In this document: positions 54,427-63,448 of the stretch, one piece after another | How positions within the stretch are numbered: position 1 is the first letter of the stretch | Layout of the letters: each line of letters opens with the position of its first letter | Origin: Sphingomonas sp. CL5.1 | GTDB taxonomy: Bacteria > Pseudomonadota > Alphaproteobacteria > Sphingomonadales > Sphingomonadaceae | Direction: 5' to 3' | Assembly (NCBI RefSeq): GCF_013344685.1 | Contig: NZ_CP050137.1 | Location: 2,535,001-2,599,000 of the forward strand | Length of the DNA: 64,000 bases | Position numbers and translations under genes: made by a program | The notes under the pieces: model-generated | The model's input: the letters and a program-made list of their open reading frames with translations, nothing else | Told to the model about the DNA's origin: nothing | The model's database searches: none

Positions 54427-55704
54427 TCAATCCTTTTCGGAAATATCAGGACCGGCGCCGCCACCGTGGCTGTCGCCGCTCTTGAGGGTCTGGCTGGCGA
54501 TGCCGGCACCATGGGTGATGGCTTGGCGGCGCTTCATCGCTTTGGCCCAGGCTGGCTGACCGCCGTCTTCGGGGCCGCCTGCGGGGGTCGGAGAACCGGC
54601 GCGGCCGGCGGCGAAGTTCTGCTTCGCGGCATCCACCGCGCGCCGGAGCGGCGACATCGCACCCTGCACCGCCGCCTTGCCGACTGAGGAAAGTCCACCG
54701 GCGACGGCGGAGGCACCGCTTCGGTCAGCCGCCCCGGCGCTATAGGTGGCAGATGCGCTGCCGGCGGCGCGGGCGCCGCCCGAGGCGACGGCGGAGAGTG
54801 CCCCGGCTGCTGCCCCGCCGGCGAGACCGGCGACCGCCGCGCCGCCCGCAATCGTCGCGCCCGCGGCAAGCACCGTGCCGGCCGCCGCGCCTGCGCCGAG
54901 TTGGGGACCACCCGACACGATACCATTGGCGATGCTCGGCCCGAAGATCGAAAGCCCGCCAAAGACCAGCGCGGCGAGGATCAGCGCCAGCACCTGTTCG
55001 GCGGTCGGCTCGGTGCCGGGCGCAAGCGTCAGGAACTGGCTGAACAAGGTCGTGCCGATGCTGGTGATGACGCCGAGCGTCAGCACCTTGATGCCGCTGG
55101 AGACGATGTGCCCCAGCACCCGCTCGGCCATGAATGCGGTGCGATTGTAGAAAGCGAAGGGGAGAAGGACGAACCCGATCAGCGTCACCAGCTTGAACTC
55201 GATCAGGATGAGGAAGATCTGCGCGGCCATGCAGAAGAAGGCGAGGATGACGAGCACCCAGCCGATCAGCAGCACCGCGATCAGCGTGGCGTTGGCGAAG
55301 AACGCCCACAGGCTGGAAAACTGACCCGCCGCCTCGAGGAGCGGTTTCGCCGCGTCGATGCCGGCCGCCGCGACGCTGCTCGGCCGCATGAAGGCGTCGA
55401 GCGTGAGCGTGCCGCCGCCCGCCTTGAGGCCAAGGCCGGCGAAGCTGTTGAACAGGATCGTCGCCAGCGTCGCGAAGTTGCCGATGATGAAGGCGAAGGT
55501 GCCGATATAGAGCGTCTTCTTGATAAGGCGCTGCAACACGTCCTCGTCCGCGCCCCAGGCCCAGAACAGCCCAACGATCGTCACGTCGATCACGATCAGC
55601 GTCGTGGAGAGGAACGCGACCTCGCCGCCGAGCAGGCCGAAGCCGCTGTCGATGTAGCTGGAGAATATTCCGAGGAAATTGTCGACGATCCCGGTGCCAT
55701 TCAT
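54427..55704 (-). CDS. trbL: TrbL / VirB6-like membrane protein
   Basis: A 425-residue polytopic protein with about six TM segments (FLSTTLIVIDVTIVGLFWAW; TLIAVLLIGWVLVILAFFCM) and a glycine- and alanine-rich C-terminal tail. It forms the inner-membrane pore part of the T4SS. ATG 55704 overlaps the previous gene by 4 nt; the longer upstream open frame is not used. Confidence 0.92.
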   Translation of the reverse strand: MNGTGIVDNFLGIFSSYIDSGFGLLGGEVAFLSTTLIVIDVTIVGLFWAWGADEDVLQRLIKKTLYIGTFAFIIGNFATLATILFNSFAGLGLKAGGGTLTLDAFMRPSSVAAAGIDAAKPLLEAAGQFSSLWAFFANATLIAVLLIGWVLVILAFFCMAAQIFLILIEFKLVTLIGFVLLPFAFYNRTAFMAERVLGHIVSSGIKVLTLGVITSIGTTLFSQFLTLAPGTEPTAEQVLALILAALVFGGLSIFGPSIANGIVSGGPQLGAGAAAGTVLAAGATIAGGAAVAGLAGGAAAGALSAVASGGARAAGSASATYSAGAADRSGASAVAGGLSSVGKAAVQGAMSPLRRAVDAAKQNFAAGRAGSPTPAGGPEDGGQPAWAKAMKRRQAITHGAGIASQTLKSGDSHGGGAGPDISEKD

Positions 55705-55976
55705 CGTGCGGCGCTTTCCGAACGCGGCTGGCCGAAGAAGCGGCGCCGGTTCTCTGCCCATGCCGCCTCGCAACCTGCGTCGGGCATGGTGAGGGTGGAG
55801 CAACGATCCAGTTCCTGGGCGAGCCGGGTCGGGAGCGGATTCCCGCGCATCGCGACCGGCAGCGTCGGCGAAGGGGCAGGCGCTCGGGTGGCGGCGACGA
55901 TCGCCACCGCCACCATCGTACCCGCGAGCGCCGCGACGCCGGCGATCTTCGCGTTGCGTGAGGAGGTCTGGGACAT
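55701..55976 (-). CDS. TrbK-alt-like entry-exclusion/lipoprotein-position protein
   Basis: A 91-residue protein with one N-terminal TM segment (IAGVAALAGTMVAVAIVAAT) and the tail CSTLTMPDAGCEAAWAENRRRFF, typical of the putative entry-exclusion protein that lies between trbJ and trbL. Position and the paired cysteines support the call. Confidence 0.82.
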   Translation of the reverse strand: MSQTSSRNAKIAGVAALAGTMVAVAIVAATRAPAPSPTLPVAMRGNPLPTRLAQELDRCSTLTMPDAGCEAAWAENRRRFFGQPRSESAAR

Positions 55977-55985
55977 GGCGCCGGC

Positions 55986-56702
55986 CTAATTGCCGATGAA
56001 GCGGCGGAAGCGGGCACGGCCTTCCGCCTCCTCGGCCGTCTGGCGCGCCGCCTCCAGTGCCTGCGCGCGGCCCTGTGCGGCGATCATCGCGCTCATGTCG
56101 GCGAGCTGCTGCGATTGCAGCGCGAGGAGCTGGTTGCCGGCCTGCGTCGCCTGGAGCGCGCCCGTCGCCGACTGGCTGGCGGTGACGAGGCTGTCCATCG
56201 AGGTGCGGGTGCCATCGATATTGCCGACCACACCGGCCTGTACCTTGAGCGCATCCTCGAACGCGCCGACGCTGTCCTCCCAGCGCGCATTGGCGTTCGC
56301 GACCATCTCGGCATTGCTGCCGCTGAGCGCCGCGCCCTTGTATCGGCCGGTGAACGCCTGCTGGATGTTCTGGACATCATAAGCGATGCGCTGCGCCTGG
56401 CCGAGCAATTGCTGGGTGCGCTGCACCTGCTGCTGGAGTTGCTGGAGCGAGCTGAACGGCAGCGACGCCAGATTGCGCGCCTGGTTGATCAGGCTGGTCG
56501 CCTGCTGCTGGATCTGCTGGATCTGGTTGTTGATCTGTTGCAGCGACCGTGCGGCGGTCAGGACGTTCTGGGCATAATTGGTCGGATCATAGACGATCCC
56601 GCCGAACTGCGCCCAGGCCGGCGCGGGAGCGAGTGCGGGCGCGATCGTCGCCGCGAGCAAGGCGCTCACGGTCACGGCACGGCGAAATGAAGATCGGGTC
56701 AT
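55986..56702 (-). CDS. trbJ: TrbJ / VirB5-like conjugal transfer protein
   Basis: A 238-residue exported protein: signal peptide ending ...PAWAQ, then FGGIVYDPTNYAQNVLTAAR (residues 33-52), the hallmark of TrbJ, and long glutamine-rich helices. It is a minor pilus or adhesion component. ATG 56702 is the first natural start. Confidence 0.92.
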   Translation of the reverse strand: MTRSSFRRAVTVSALLAATIAPALAPAPAWAQFGGIVYDPTNYAQNVLTAARSLQQINNQIQQIQQQATSLINQARNLASLPFSSLQQLQQQVQRTQQLLGQAQRIAYDVQNIQQAFTGRYKGAALSGSNAEMVANANARWEDSVGAFEDALKVQAGVVGNIDGTRTSMDSLVTASQSATGALQATQAGNQLLALQSQQLADMSAMIAAQGRAQALEAARQTAEEAEGRARFRRFIGN

Positions 56703-56719
56703 TGAGGCGTCTCCTTGCG

Positions 56720-59191
56720 CTAGTGAAGGCTGGGTTCCGGACGAAGCAGCTCGACCGCCCATCCGCAGTCGCGATGGCGCAGCCATTCGGCGGCGAAGCC
56801 GTCCGGACCGTGGGCGTTGACGATATCGGAGATCGCGGCCTGGTCGGCGCGGGAGGAGGCAGCGGCAAAGGCCAGCGCCACCTCGCCCAACCCCAGCTCG
56901 AACAGGCGATTGCCGCGCCGGGACTGGCAATAATAATCGCGTTTCGGCGTTGCCCGGCTGAGGATCTCGATCTGCCGTGCGTTGAGGCCGAACCGCGTGT
57001 AGATCGCCTGGATCTGCGGCTCCATCGCTCGCTCGTTGGGCAGGAAGATTCGCGTCAGGCAGCTTTCGATGATCGCCGGGGCGATCGCGCTGTTATCGAT
57101 GTCGGCGAGGCTCTGGGTCGCGAAGATCACGCTCGCGTTCTTTTTCCGCAATGTTTTGAGCCACTCCCGGATCTGCGCGGCGAAGATCGGGTTGACCAGC
57201 GCCAACCAGCCCTCGTCGATGATGATGAGCGTGGGAGAACCGTCGAGCCGCGCTTCGATCCGATGGAAGAGGTAGGACAGGACGGCGGCCGCGGCTGCCG
57301 TGCCGACGAGGCCCTCGGTTTCGAACGCCTGCACGTCGGCCTCGCCGAGCCGCTCGGCCTCGGCATCGAGCAGATGACCCCATGGACCGCCGACGCAGTA
57401 AGGCGCCAGTGCCTGCTTGAGCATCTGATCCTGAAGGAGCACCGACAGGCCCGTCAGCGTCCGCTCCTGCACGGGGGCCGATGCGAGCGATGTAAGGGCG
57501 GACCAGAGATGGTCCTTGACCTGCGGGTCGATCAGGATGCCTTCGCCGACGAGGATGGCGTTCAGCCATTCGGTCGCCCAGGCGCGCTCGCCGTGATCAT
57601 CGATCCGGGCAAGCGGCTGCAGGGCGACCGCGGCCGAGCCGGACGATGCTGCATCTTCGCCTGTGGCACGCTGCGCGCGATCGCTGCCGTGGAGCGCGCT
57701 CCCGAGATCCTGCCAGTCGCCGCCCATCGCGATCGTCGCCGCGCGGATCGATCCGCCGAAATCGAACGCGAAGATCTGCGCGCCGGCGTATCGCCGGAAC
57801 TGCATCGCCATCATCGCGAGCAGGACCGATTTGCCGGCGCCGGTCGGGCCGACGATCAACGTATGGCCGACGTCGCCGACATGAAGGGAAAAGCGGAACG
57901 GGGTCGAGCCTTCGGTCTTGCCGTACAGCAAGGGGGCGTCACCGAAATGCTCGTCCCGTTCCGCCCCCGCCCACACCGCTGACAGAGGGATCAGGTGGGC
58001 GAGATTGAGCGTGGAGACCGGCGGTTGCCGGACATTGGCATAGACGTGGCCGGGCAGGCTCCCGAGCCATGCCTCGATCGCGTTCATGCTTTCGACGGTG
58101 CAGGTGAAGTCGCGGCCCTGGACGACCTTCTCGACCAATCGCAGCTTCTCGGCCGCCAGCGTCGGGTCGGTGTCCCAGACCGTGATCGTCGCGGTGACAT
58201 AGGCGATGCCCGCCTGGTCGGAGCCGAGTTCCTGCAAGGCGGCGTCGGCATCGGCCGCCTTGTTGGAGGCGTCGGAATCGAGCAGCACCGACGCTTCGTT
58301 GGTCATCACCTCCTTGAGGATCGCGGCGACCGACTTGCGCTTGGCGAACCATTGCCGCCGGATGCGGGTGAGGAGCTTGGTCGCGTCGGTCTTGTCGAGC
58401 ATGATCGCGCGGGTCGACCAGCGATAGCCGAACGGTTGACGGTTGAGTTCGTCGAGCAGGCCCGGAAAGGTGGCGCTCGGGAATCCGGTGATCGTCAGGG
58501 TGCGCAGATGATGGTCGCCAAGCTTCGGTTCGAGACCGCCCGACAGGCCCTCGTCGGCGAGCAGCGCATCGAGATAGATCGGCGTCTCGGGCACGCGCAC
58601 CTTCTGCCGGCGCGTCGACACGCACGAATGGAGGTAGGTCAGCGTCTCCGTGTCATCGAGCCAGCGCGCCTCGGGCATGAAGCCTTCGACCAGATGGAGC
58701 AGGCGGTCGGTGCGATCGGCAAACCCGCGCAGCAATTCGTGCGGATCGACGCCGGTCGACGACTTCCCCTCATAGAGCCAGCCTTCGGCGCGCGCGGCCT
58801 CCTCGGCGGGCGGCATCCAGAGCAGAGTGAGATAATAGGCGCTCTCGAAATGCGCGCTCTCCTCGCGGAACTGCGCGCGGCGCTCCATGTCCACCAGCGC
58901 CGAGACGGGGTCGGGAAAGGTGCTGGCCGGATAATCGTTTGCGGGCACGCGCTGCGCCTCGACGAACACCGCCCAACCCGAGCCCAGACGGCGCAGGGCA
59001 TTGTTGAGCCGCGCCGTGACCGCGACCAGCTCGGCCAGTGTCGCGCTGTCGAGGTCCGGACCGCGAAACGCGGCGGTGCGCTGGAAGCTGCCGTCCTTGT
59101 TGAGGACGATCCCCGGCGCCACCAGCGCGACCCAAGGCAGGAAATCGGCAAGGCAGGCGGCCCTGGTCCGATATTCGGCGAGCGACATCAT
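56720..59191 (-). CDS. trbE: TrbE / VirB4 ATPase
   Basis: An 823-residue VirB4-type ATPase that powers T4SS assembly and transfer. Walker A GPTGAGKS at about 445-452; Walker B LIIIDEGWLAL near 640; conserved FATQSLADI behind it. It is intact and overlaps trbD by 4 nt. Confidence 0.95.
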   Translation of the reverse strand: MMSLAEYRTRAACLADFLPWVALVAPGIVLNKDGSFQRTAAFRGPDLDSATLAELVAVTARLNNALRRLGSGWAVFVEAQRVPANDYPASTFPDPVSALVDMERRAQFREESAHFESAYYLTLLWMPPAEEAARAEGWLYEGKSSTGVDPHELLRGFADRTDRLLHLVEGFMPEARWLDDTETLTYLHSCVSTRRQKVRVPETPIYLDALLADEGLSGGLEPKLGDHHLRTLTITGFPSATFPGLLDELNRQPFGYRWSTRAIMLDKTDATKLLTRIRRQWFAKRKSVAAILKEVMTNEASVLLDSDASNKAADADAALQELGSDQAGIAYVTATITVWDTDPTLAAEKLRLVEKVVQGRDFTCTVESMNAIEAWLGSLPGHVYANVRQPPVSTLNLAHLIPLSAVWAGAERDEHFGDAPLLYGKTEGSTPFRFSLHVGDVGHTLIVGPTGAGKSVLLAMMAMQFRRYAGAQIFAFDFGGSIRAATIAMGGDWQDLGSALHGSDRAQRATGEDAASSGSAAVALQPLARIDDHGERAWATEWLNAILVGEGILIDPQVKDHLWSALTSLASAPVQERTLTGLSVLLQDQMLKQALAPYCVGGPWGHLLDAEAERLGEADVQAFETEGLVGTAAAAAVLSYLFHRIEARLDGSPTLIIIDEGWLALVNPIFAAQIREWLKTLRKKNASVIFATQSLADIDNSAIAPAIIESCLTRIFLPNERAMEPQIQAIYTRFGLNARQIEILSRATPKRDYYCQSRRGNRLFELGLGEVALAFAAASSRADQAAISDIVNAHGPDGFAAEWLRHRDCGWAVELLRPEPSLH

Positions 59192-59457
59192 GGCCGCATC
59201 CACGTCGGATAGCGGAGATGACGCCGGGCGACGTCGACGAATTGCGGATCGCGTCGTGCCGCCCATACCGACAAGGCATGGCCGATCCCCCAGATCACGA
59301 TGCCCGCGATCCACAAGCGCAAGCCGAGCCCGATCGCGCCGGCGAGCGTGCCGTTGACGATCGCCAGCGCGCGCGGCGCGCCGCCCAGCAGAATCGGCTC
59401 GCTGAGCGCGCGATGGACCGGCGCGAAAAAGCCGGGAACAGGCTCATCGCCGATCAT
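59188..59457 (-). CDS. trbD: TrbD / VirB3-like protein
   Basis: An 89-residue membrane protein with the typical start VPGFFAPVHRALSEPILLGG and two TM segments (AIVNGTLAGAIGLGLRLWIA; IVIWGIGHALSVWAA). It partners TrbE. ATG 59457 overlaps the trbC stop (ATGA). Confidence 0.92.
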   Translation of the reverse strand: MIGDEPVPGFFAPVHRALSEPILLGGAPRALAIVNGTLAGAIGLGLRLWIAGIVIWGIGHALSVWAARRDPQFVDVARRHLRYPTWMRP

Positions 59458-59822
59458 CAGATCAGCGCCCCGCCGCCGAACGAGAAAAACGACAAGAAGA
59501 AGCTCGACGCGGCGAAGGCGATCGACAGGCCGAACACGATCTGGATCAGCCGGCGGAAGCCGCCCGACGTATCGCCGAACGCGAGGCTCAGGCCGGTGAC
59601 GATGATGATGATCACCGCGACGATCTTGGCGACGGGACCCTCGATCGATTGCAGGATGCTCTGAAGAGGGGCTTCCCACGGCATCGATGAACCGGAGGCG
59701 TGCGCGGGGCTGGCCATGACCGCCGTGGTGAGAAGCAGCAGCGCGCCGCTCGCCCTGGTCCGGGCATGGCGAAGTGAATCGAGCATGGTGCCGGCACGCA
59801 GGCGGGCCTTGAGTTCCTTCAT
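59457..59822 (-). CDS. trbC: TrbC / VirB2-like pilin
   Basis: A 121-residue prepilin with a signal peptide and two hydrophobic segments (IVAVIIIIVTGLSLAFGD; IVFGLSIAFAASSFFLSFFS). It is processed into the main subunit of the conjugative pilus. ATG 59822 overlaps the trbB stop. Confidence 0.92.
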   Translation of the reverse strand: MKELKARLRAGTMLDSLRHARTRASGALLLLTTAVMASPAHASGSSMPWEAPLQSILQSIEGPVAKIVAVIIIIVTGLSLAFGDTSGGFRRLIQIVFGLSIAFAASSFFLSFFSFGGGALI

Positions 59823-60799
59823 TTCAAATCTCCGGTTGAGGGCAGGGGGGTGAGACAGAAGTCGCCGGTGGCGGGATCGAGGCCTTCGACGCGGGCGAGT
59901 TCGGCAAGCCGGCGTCCGTGGCCGTCGCGCACCAGCACCGCGATCAGGTCGATCGTTTCGGCGAGCAGCGCGCGCGGTACGGTCACGACGGCTTCCTGGA
60001 TGAGCTGCTCCATGCGCCGCAGCGCGCCGATCGCGGTCCCGGCATGGATCGTGCCGACGCCTCCCGGATGGCCGGTGCCCCACGCCTTCAGAAGGTCGAG
60101 CGCCTCGGCGCCGCGCACCTCGCCGATCGGGATGCGGTCGGGGCGCAGTCGCAGCGACGAGCGCACAAGGTCGGAGAGCGACGCGACGCCATCCTTGGTT
60201 CGCATGGCGACGAGGTTCGGCGCGGCGCATTGCAGCTCGCGGGTGTCCTCGATCAGGACGACGCGATCGTTGGTTCGCGCGATCTCGGCGAGCAGCGCGT
60301 TGGTCAGCGTCGTCTTGCCGGTCCCGGTTCCGCCGGCAACGAGGATGTTCTGCCGCTCGGCGACCGCGTCGCGCAGGATCGTCGCGTGCGACCGCGACAT
60401 GATCGCGGCATCGACATAATCGTCGAGCGAGAAGACGGCGACGGCAGGCTTGCGGATCGCGAACGTGGGGGCCGTCACGACCGGCGGGATCAGGCCTTCG
60501 AACCGTTCGCCGGTTTCGGGCAGCTCCGCGGACACGCGCGGACTCCGGGCATGGATCTCGGCGCCGACATGGTGCGCGACCAGCCGGACGATGCGTTCGC
60601 CATCGGCCGGTGATATGGATTTTCCGGTGTCGCTGATTCCCTCGCCCAGCCGATCGACCCACAGACGGCCGTCCGGATTGAGCATCACCTCTATGACCGC
60701 TGGGTCGGCGAGCCATTCGGCGATCGCAGCGCCCATCGCAGTCCGCAGCATCCGCGCACCGCGCGCGCTGGCTTCGGATCGGATCGGTTGTGCGAGCAT
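59819..60799 (-). CDS. trbB: TrbB / VirB11 ATPase
   Basis: A 326-residue hexameric secretion ATPase with Walker [10 protein letters not shown] (156-164), the Asp box LIEDTRELQ, and [12 protein letters not shown] (His box). It heads the trb operon. The genes usually found just before it, a CopG-like protein and the coupling protein TraG, are absent from the 532 nt upstream. Confidence 0.95.
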   Translation of the reverse strand: MLAQPIRSEASARGARMLRTAMGAAIAEWLADPAVIEVMLNPDGRLWVDRLGEGISDTGKSISPADGERIVRLVAHHVGAEIHARSPRVSAELPETGERFEGLIPPVVTAPTFAIRKPAVAVFSLDDYVDAAIMSRSHATILRDAVAERQNILVAGGTGTGKTTLTNALLAEIARTNDRVVLIEDTRELQCAAPNLVAMRTKDGVASLSDLVRSSLRLRPDRIPIGEVRGAEALDLLKAWGTGHPGGVGTIHAGTAIGALRRMEQLIQEAVVTVPRALLAETIDLIAVLVRDGHGRRLAELARVEGLDPATGDFCLTPLPSTGDLK

Positions 60800-61331
60800 C
60801 GTGGTCCCCGAGTTCGGTGCCGGCGAGCGGCATCCGGCGTTGCGGGGACGATTAAGAGACGCAGAAATCGGCGGGTTTCAACAGCGCATTGGCGCGGTCA
60901 AAGGCTGGAGAAGAAAGACAGGGAATGGCGTAAGGTGATCGTCCCCAACCGCACCAAGGCTGAGGGTAGTTTTGTGTCGCGAGCGAGGGTGCGCATCCCG
61001 AATCTTTGCGGGCCAGTGATGCCGATGATCGTCAAGTTCGGAGACATCTGACTGTTCGTGCTGCCTCAATCCGGATAATTCGTTAGAATTATTCGTAGGG
61101 TGGGTATTCTCTTTGGTATGGAGAACGGCGAAAATTGATCCTCCGCCCCCAACGATTCGGCGGCACATGGGGACCTTGCTGCCGTTCATGCGGGCCATAA
61201 TCAGCGATCAGTCTTGTGAGGCGCTGTCTGTTGGGTAGTCGTCCGTGTATGCGGAAGGCTGGGCCGCGAACCGACCTTCCATCATTCTTCTCCTGGCGAC
61301 GGAAGCTGTCGCCTTTTACGACGAAAACATT
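60800..61331. promoter_or_regulatory. intergenic stretch upstream of trbB with AT-rich dyad
   Basis: No convincing gene in these 532 nt. ATAATTC (61075-61081), GTTA, GAATTAT (61086-61092) form a perfect 18-bp dyad in an AT-rich patch about 280 nt before trbB. It could be the trb operator, and recalls in style the palindrome before the lasso precursor. I see no att site, IS end or good sigma70 promoter. Confidence 0.4.
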
Positions 61332-62189
61332 TCAGGTGATCACGCCATTGCGCCTGATCGGGTTCTGCCGTTCCAGCGCAATGCGCTTGGCGATCTCGCG
61401 GTTCAGTTCGGTCGGATGTTCGGCGAAGACATGCGGGGTCATTCCGGTGAAATGCTTGATTTCCCGGTTCAAGTGCGACTGGTCGTAGAATCCGTCGACA
61501 AGCAGTTCGTCGAGATCGGGGTCGCGATGCATCATCGCCACCGCTGCGCGCAGCGCCCTGTATTTGCGGGTCAGGACCTTGGGCGGCGAACCGAAATAGC
61601 GGTTGCAGCCGCGCTGGACCTGCCGCAACGACAAGCCGGTCAGTTCGAGCAAATCGTTGATGTCCGGCGCGGCGGCGCCGGCGAGCCAATCATTCACCTG
61701 ACTGACGAACGCATGATACACCGGTTTCTGCCGCGTCATCAGCGTGACCAGCATCTCCTCGAGAATCGCGACGCGTGCATCGAAATCCTGCGTGTCACGC
61801 AGTTTCTCGTAAACCTCGACGACGATATTCCCGAAAAGACCCTTCGCGTCGAACAATCGGTTCGCCGCAGCCGAGGCGTCCATCGGGACCAGCGCCGCCC
61901 AGCCGTGCGGCATCAGCCCGACGCCGATCGCCTCGGCCGCGCCATCGCAGCTCAGGATTGATGATCCGGTCGTTGGCCCCATGATGTAGATGTCCGGCAT
62001 TGCCTGCTCGAACCCGTCGACAAAACGATAACGCGCGTTGCGACCGCGCAGAATGAAGCGGAACTGCCCATAATCGGCGCGGTCGACTGCCTCAAAACGA
62101 TCGTCGTCTTGCCGAAAATGATAGAAAAACGAGAAATGATTGGCCAGCCAGTCAGGCGGCTGGCGGAAATCCATCTTCATGTTCGACAT
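61332..62189 (-). CDS. AraC-family transcriptional regulator
   Basis: A 285-residue regulator. The C-terminal double HTH is seen in LLELTGLSLRQVQRGCNRYF and in YDQSHLNREIKHFTGMTPHV (second helix-turn-helix and the AraC signature). The N-terminal half is a ligand domain without obvious motif. ATG 62189 is used; internal ATGs follow at once and the longer frame is not family-like. Confidence 0.85.
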   Translation of the reverse strand: MSNMKMDFRQPPDWLANHFSFFYHFRQDDDRFEAVDRADYGQFRFILRGRNARYRFVDGFEQAMPDIYIMGPTTGSSILSCDGAAEAIGVGLMPHGWAALVPMDASAAANRLFDAKGLFGNIVVEVYEKLRDTQDFDARVAILEEMLVTLMTRQKPVYHAFVSQVNDWLAGAAAPDINDLLELTGLSLRQVQRGCNRYFGSPPKVLTRKYRALRAAVAMMHRDPDLDELLVDGFYDQSHLNREIKHFTGMTPHVFAEHPTELNREIAKRIALERQNPIRRNGVIT

Positions 62190-62399
62190 GGGAAGCAGCT
62201 CAGTCGACGAAGTTTCTTGTCCTGTTCCGTTAGGGGAATCTGCCTTTCCTCGCAAACATGTCAAGTGAAGCAGACACGCGATCGTCGACAACTCCCGCGG
62301 CGCACGAGCCGCCGCGCTGACCGCGGGTCACTTCATCGCGCGCCAGCAGCGGACATTCGCGGTGGAATCAAGGAATGGCAGAAAGTGAGTTGAGAAGCG

Positions 62400-63227
62400 C
62401 TATTCGCCGAACAGCGATTTCATCAAGCCACGGATGGAGGATCTGTTGATCGACCGCATTCGGATCGTCGGATCGTTGTTTGAGGCCCGATAATCTTCAC
62501 CATGGAGGAAGCTCATCCCGGTGCTGCGCTCGGTCGCATCGGCTCGCGCGGTCGCTTTTTCCACCAGCTCGCGATTGGCGGCCTCGGCGCGGCGCTCGCC
62601 CTGCTCGTCAGGCCGGAAGCCGTGGACGCGGGTGACCCAGCTATAGTCGCTGTTCCATTCATGGCGGGACCGGCGGTCCCACTGGTCGAAAGCGAACGCC
62701 GCGGCGTCCTCAGCCATCGTTCGCGTCCAGCGATTGATGCGCATGACCCAGGCGATGACTTCTTCCTCGCGGTCGTCGGCCGTCATCTTGCCCCAATGAC
62801 GGACATGGTGACAGTTGGGGCACAGCGCGATCACGCCCTTGAGAGTCTGAGTCCGTGTTTGGTCGTCATAGTCCCAGGCTTCGTCGGCCTCGACCGGCCA
62901 TTGCGGTCCACGTCCGCCGCAGACCCGACAGCGATGACCGGCGGTTTCATATGCGTGCTTGCGGACGACATCCCATTCGTCCTTCGACAGGAGCGCGCGC
63001 AGGTTCTTGCCCCATGAGGTTTGCGGCACCATCCACGGCCGGATGTAAGGCGGCTCCAGCTCCGGTCGATACATGCGCGGCACGAACGGGCGCAGCCCCG
63101 CATAGGCGTCGCTGCGCAGCAGACCGACCTCGCAGGTCCAGACCCGCTGCTCCCGGTCCCACCGGGCGCCGGCATGCCGCGCTTCATCCTTTCGGGCAAA
63201 GGGCACGCAAAGAGGGATCGCCGTCAT
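62400..63227 (-). CDS. HNH-domain protein with DUF5710-like N-terminus
   Basis: A 275-residue protein. Residues 1-40 (IPLCVPFARKDEARHAGARW) match the short DUF5710 module found in mobile-element proteins. The middle has a zinc/HNH core: CRVCGGRG and CPNCHHVRHWG, with two CxxC pairs. It is a likely HNH nuclease. It lies next to a DUF3800 gene at the end of the conjugation region. Confidence 0.72.
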   Translation of the reverse strand: MTAIPLCVPFARKDEARHAGARWDREQRVWTCEVGLLRSDAYAGLRPFVPRMYRPELEPPYIRPWMVPQTSWGKNLRALLSKDEWDVVRKHAYETAGHRCRVCGGRGPQWPVEADEAWDYDDQTRTQTLKGVIALCPNCHHVRHWGKMTADDREEEVIAWVMRINRWTRTMAEDAAAFAFDQWDRRSRHEWNSDYSWVTRVHGFRPDEQGERRAEAANRELVEKATARADATERSTGMSFLHGEDYRASNNDPTIRMRSINRSSIRGLMKSLFGE

Positions 63228-63448
63228 CGACGACACTTTCGCCGATGGGCGCATCGGCGTCCAGACCATTTGCCCCGATGCGTCTGCACGAGGTTTTTGA
63301 GCGGCGCATCGGGTAACCAGTGTCCGGCGTCATACGCAATGAAAGGATCAGTTGGAGCTTTGGCCGCCAGCGGAGCGGCCCGGGCATATCGTGACACGCA
63401 GCGATGGAATCATTCGCGCTCGCGTTCGCGCTAAGTATATGCCTCTCC

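Noticed and set aside
60878..61198. 106-codon minus-strand frame upstream of trbB as a possible CopG-like gene
   Set aside because: It lacks the ribbon-helix-helix pattern and ends inside the AT-rich regulatory stretch; no start signal.
61245..61961. 238-codon plus-strand frame opposite the AraC gene
   Set aside because: Shadow of the AraC coding region; no motifs and no ribosome site.
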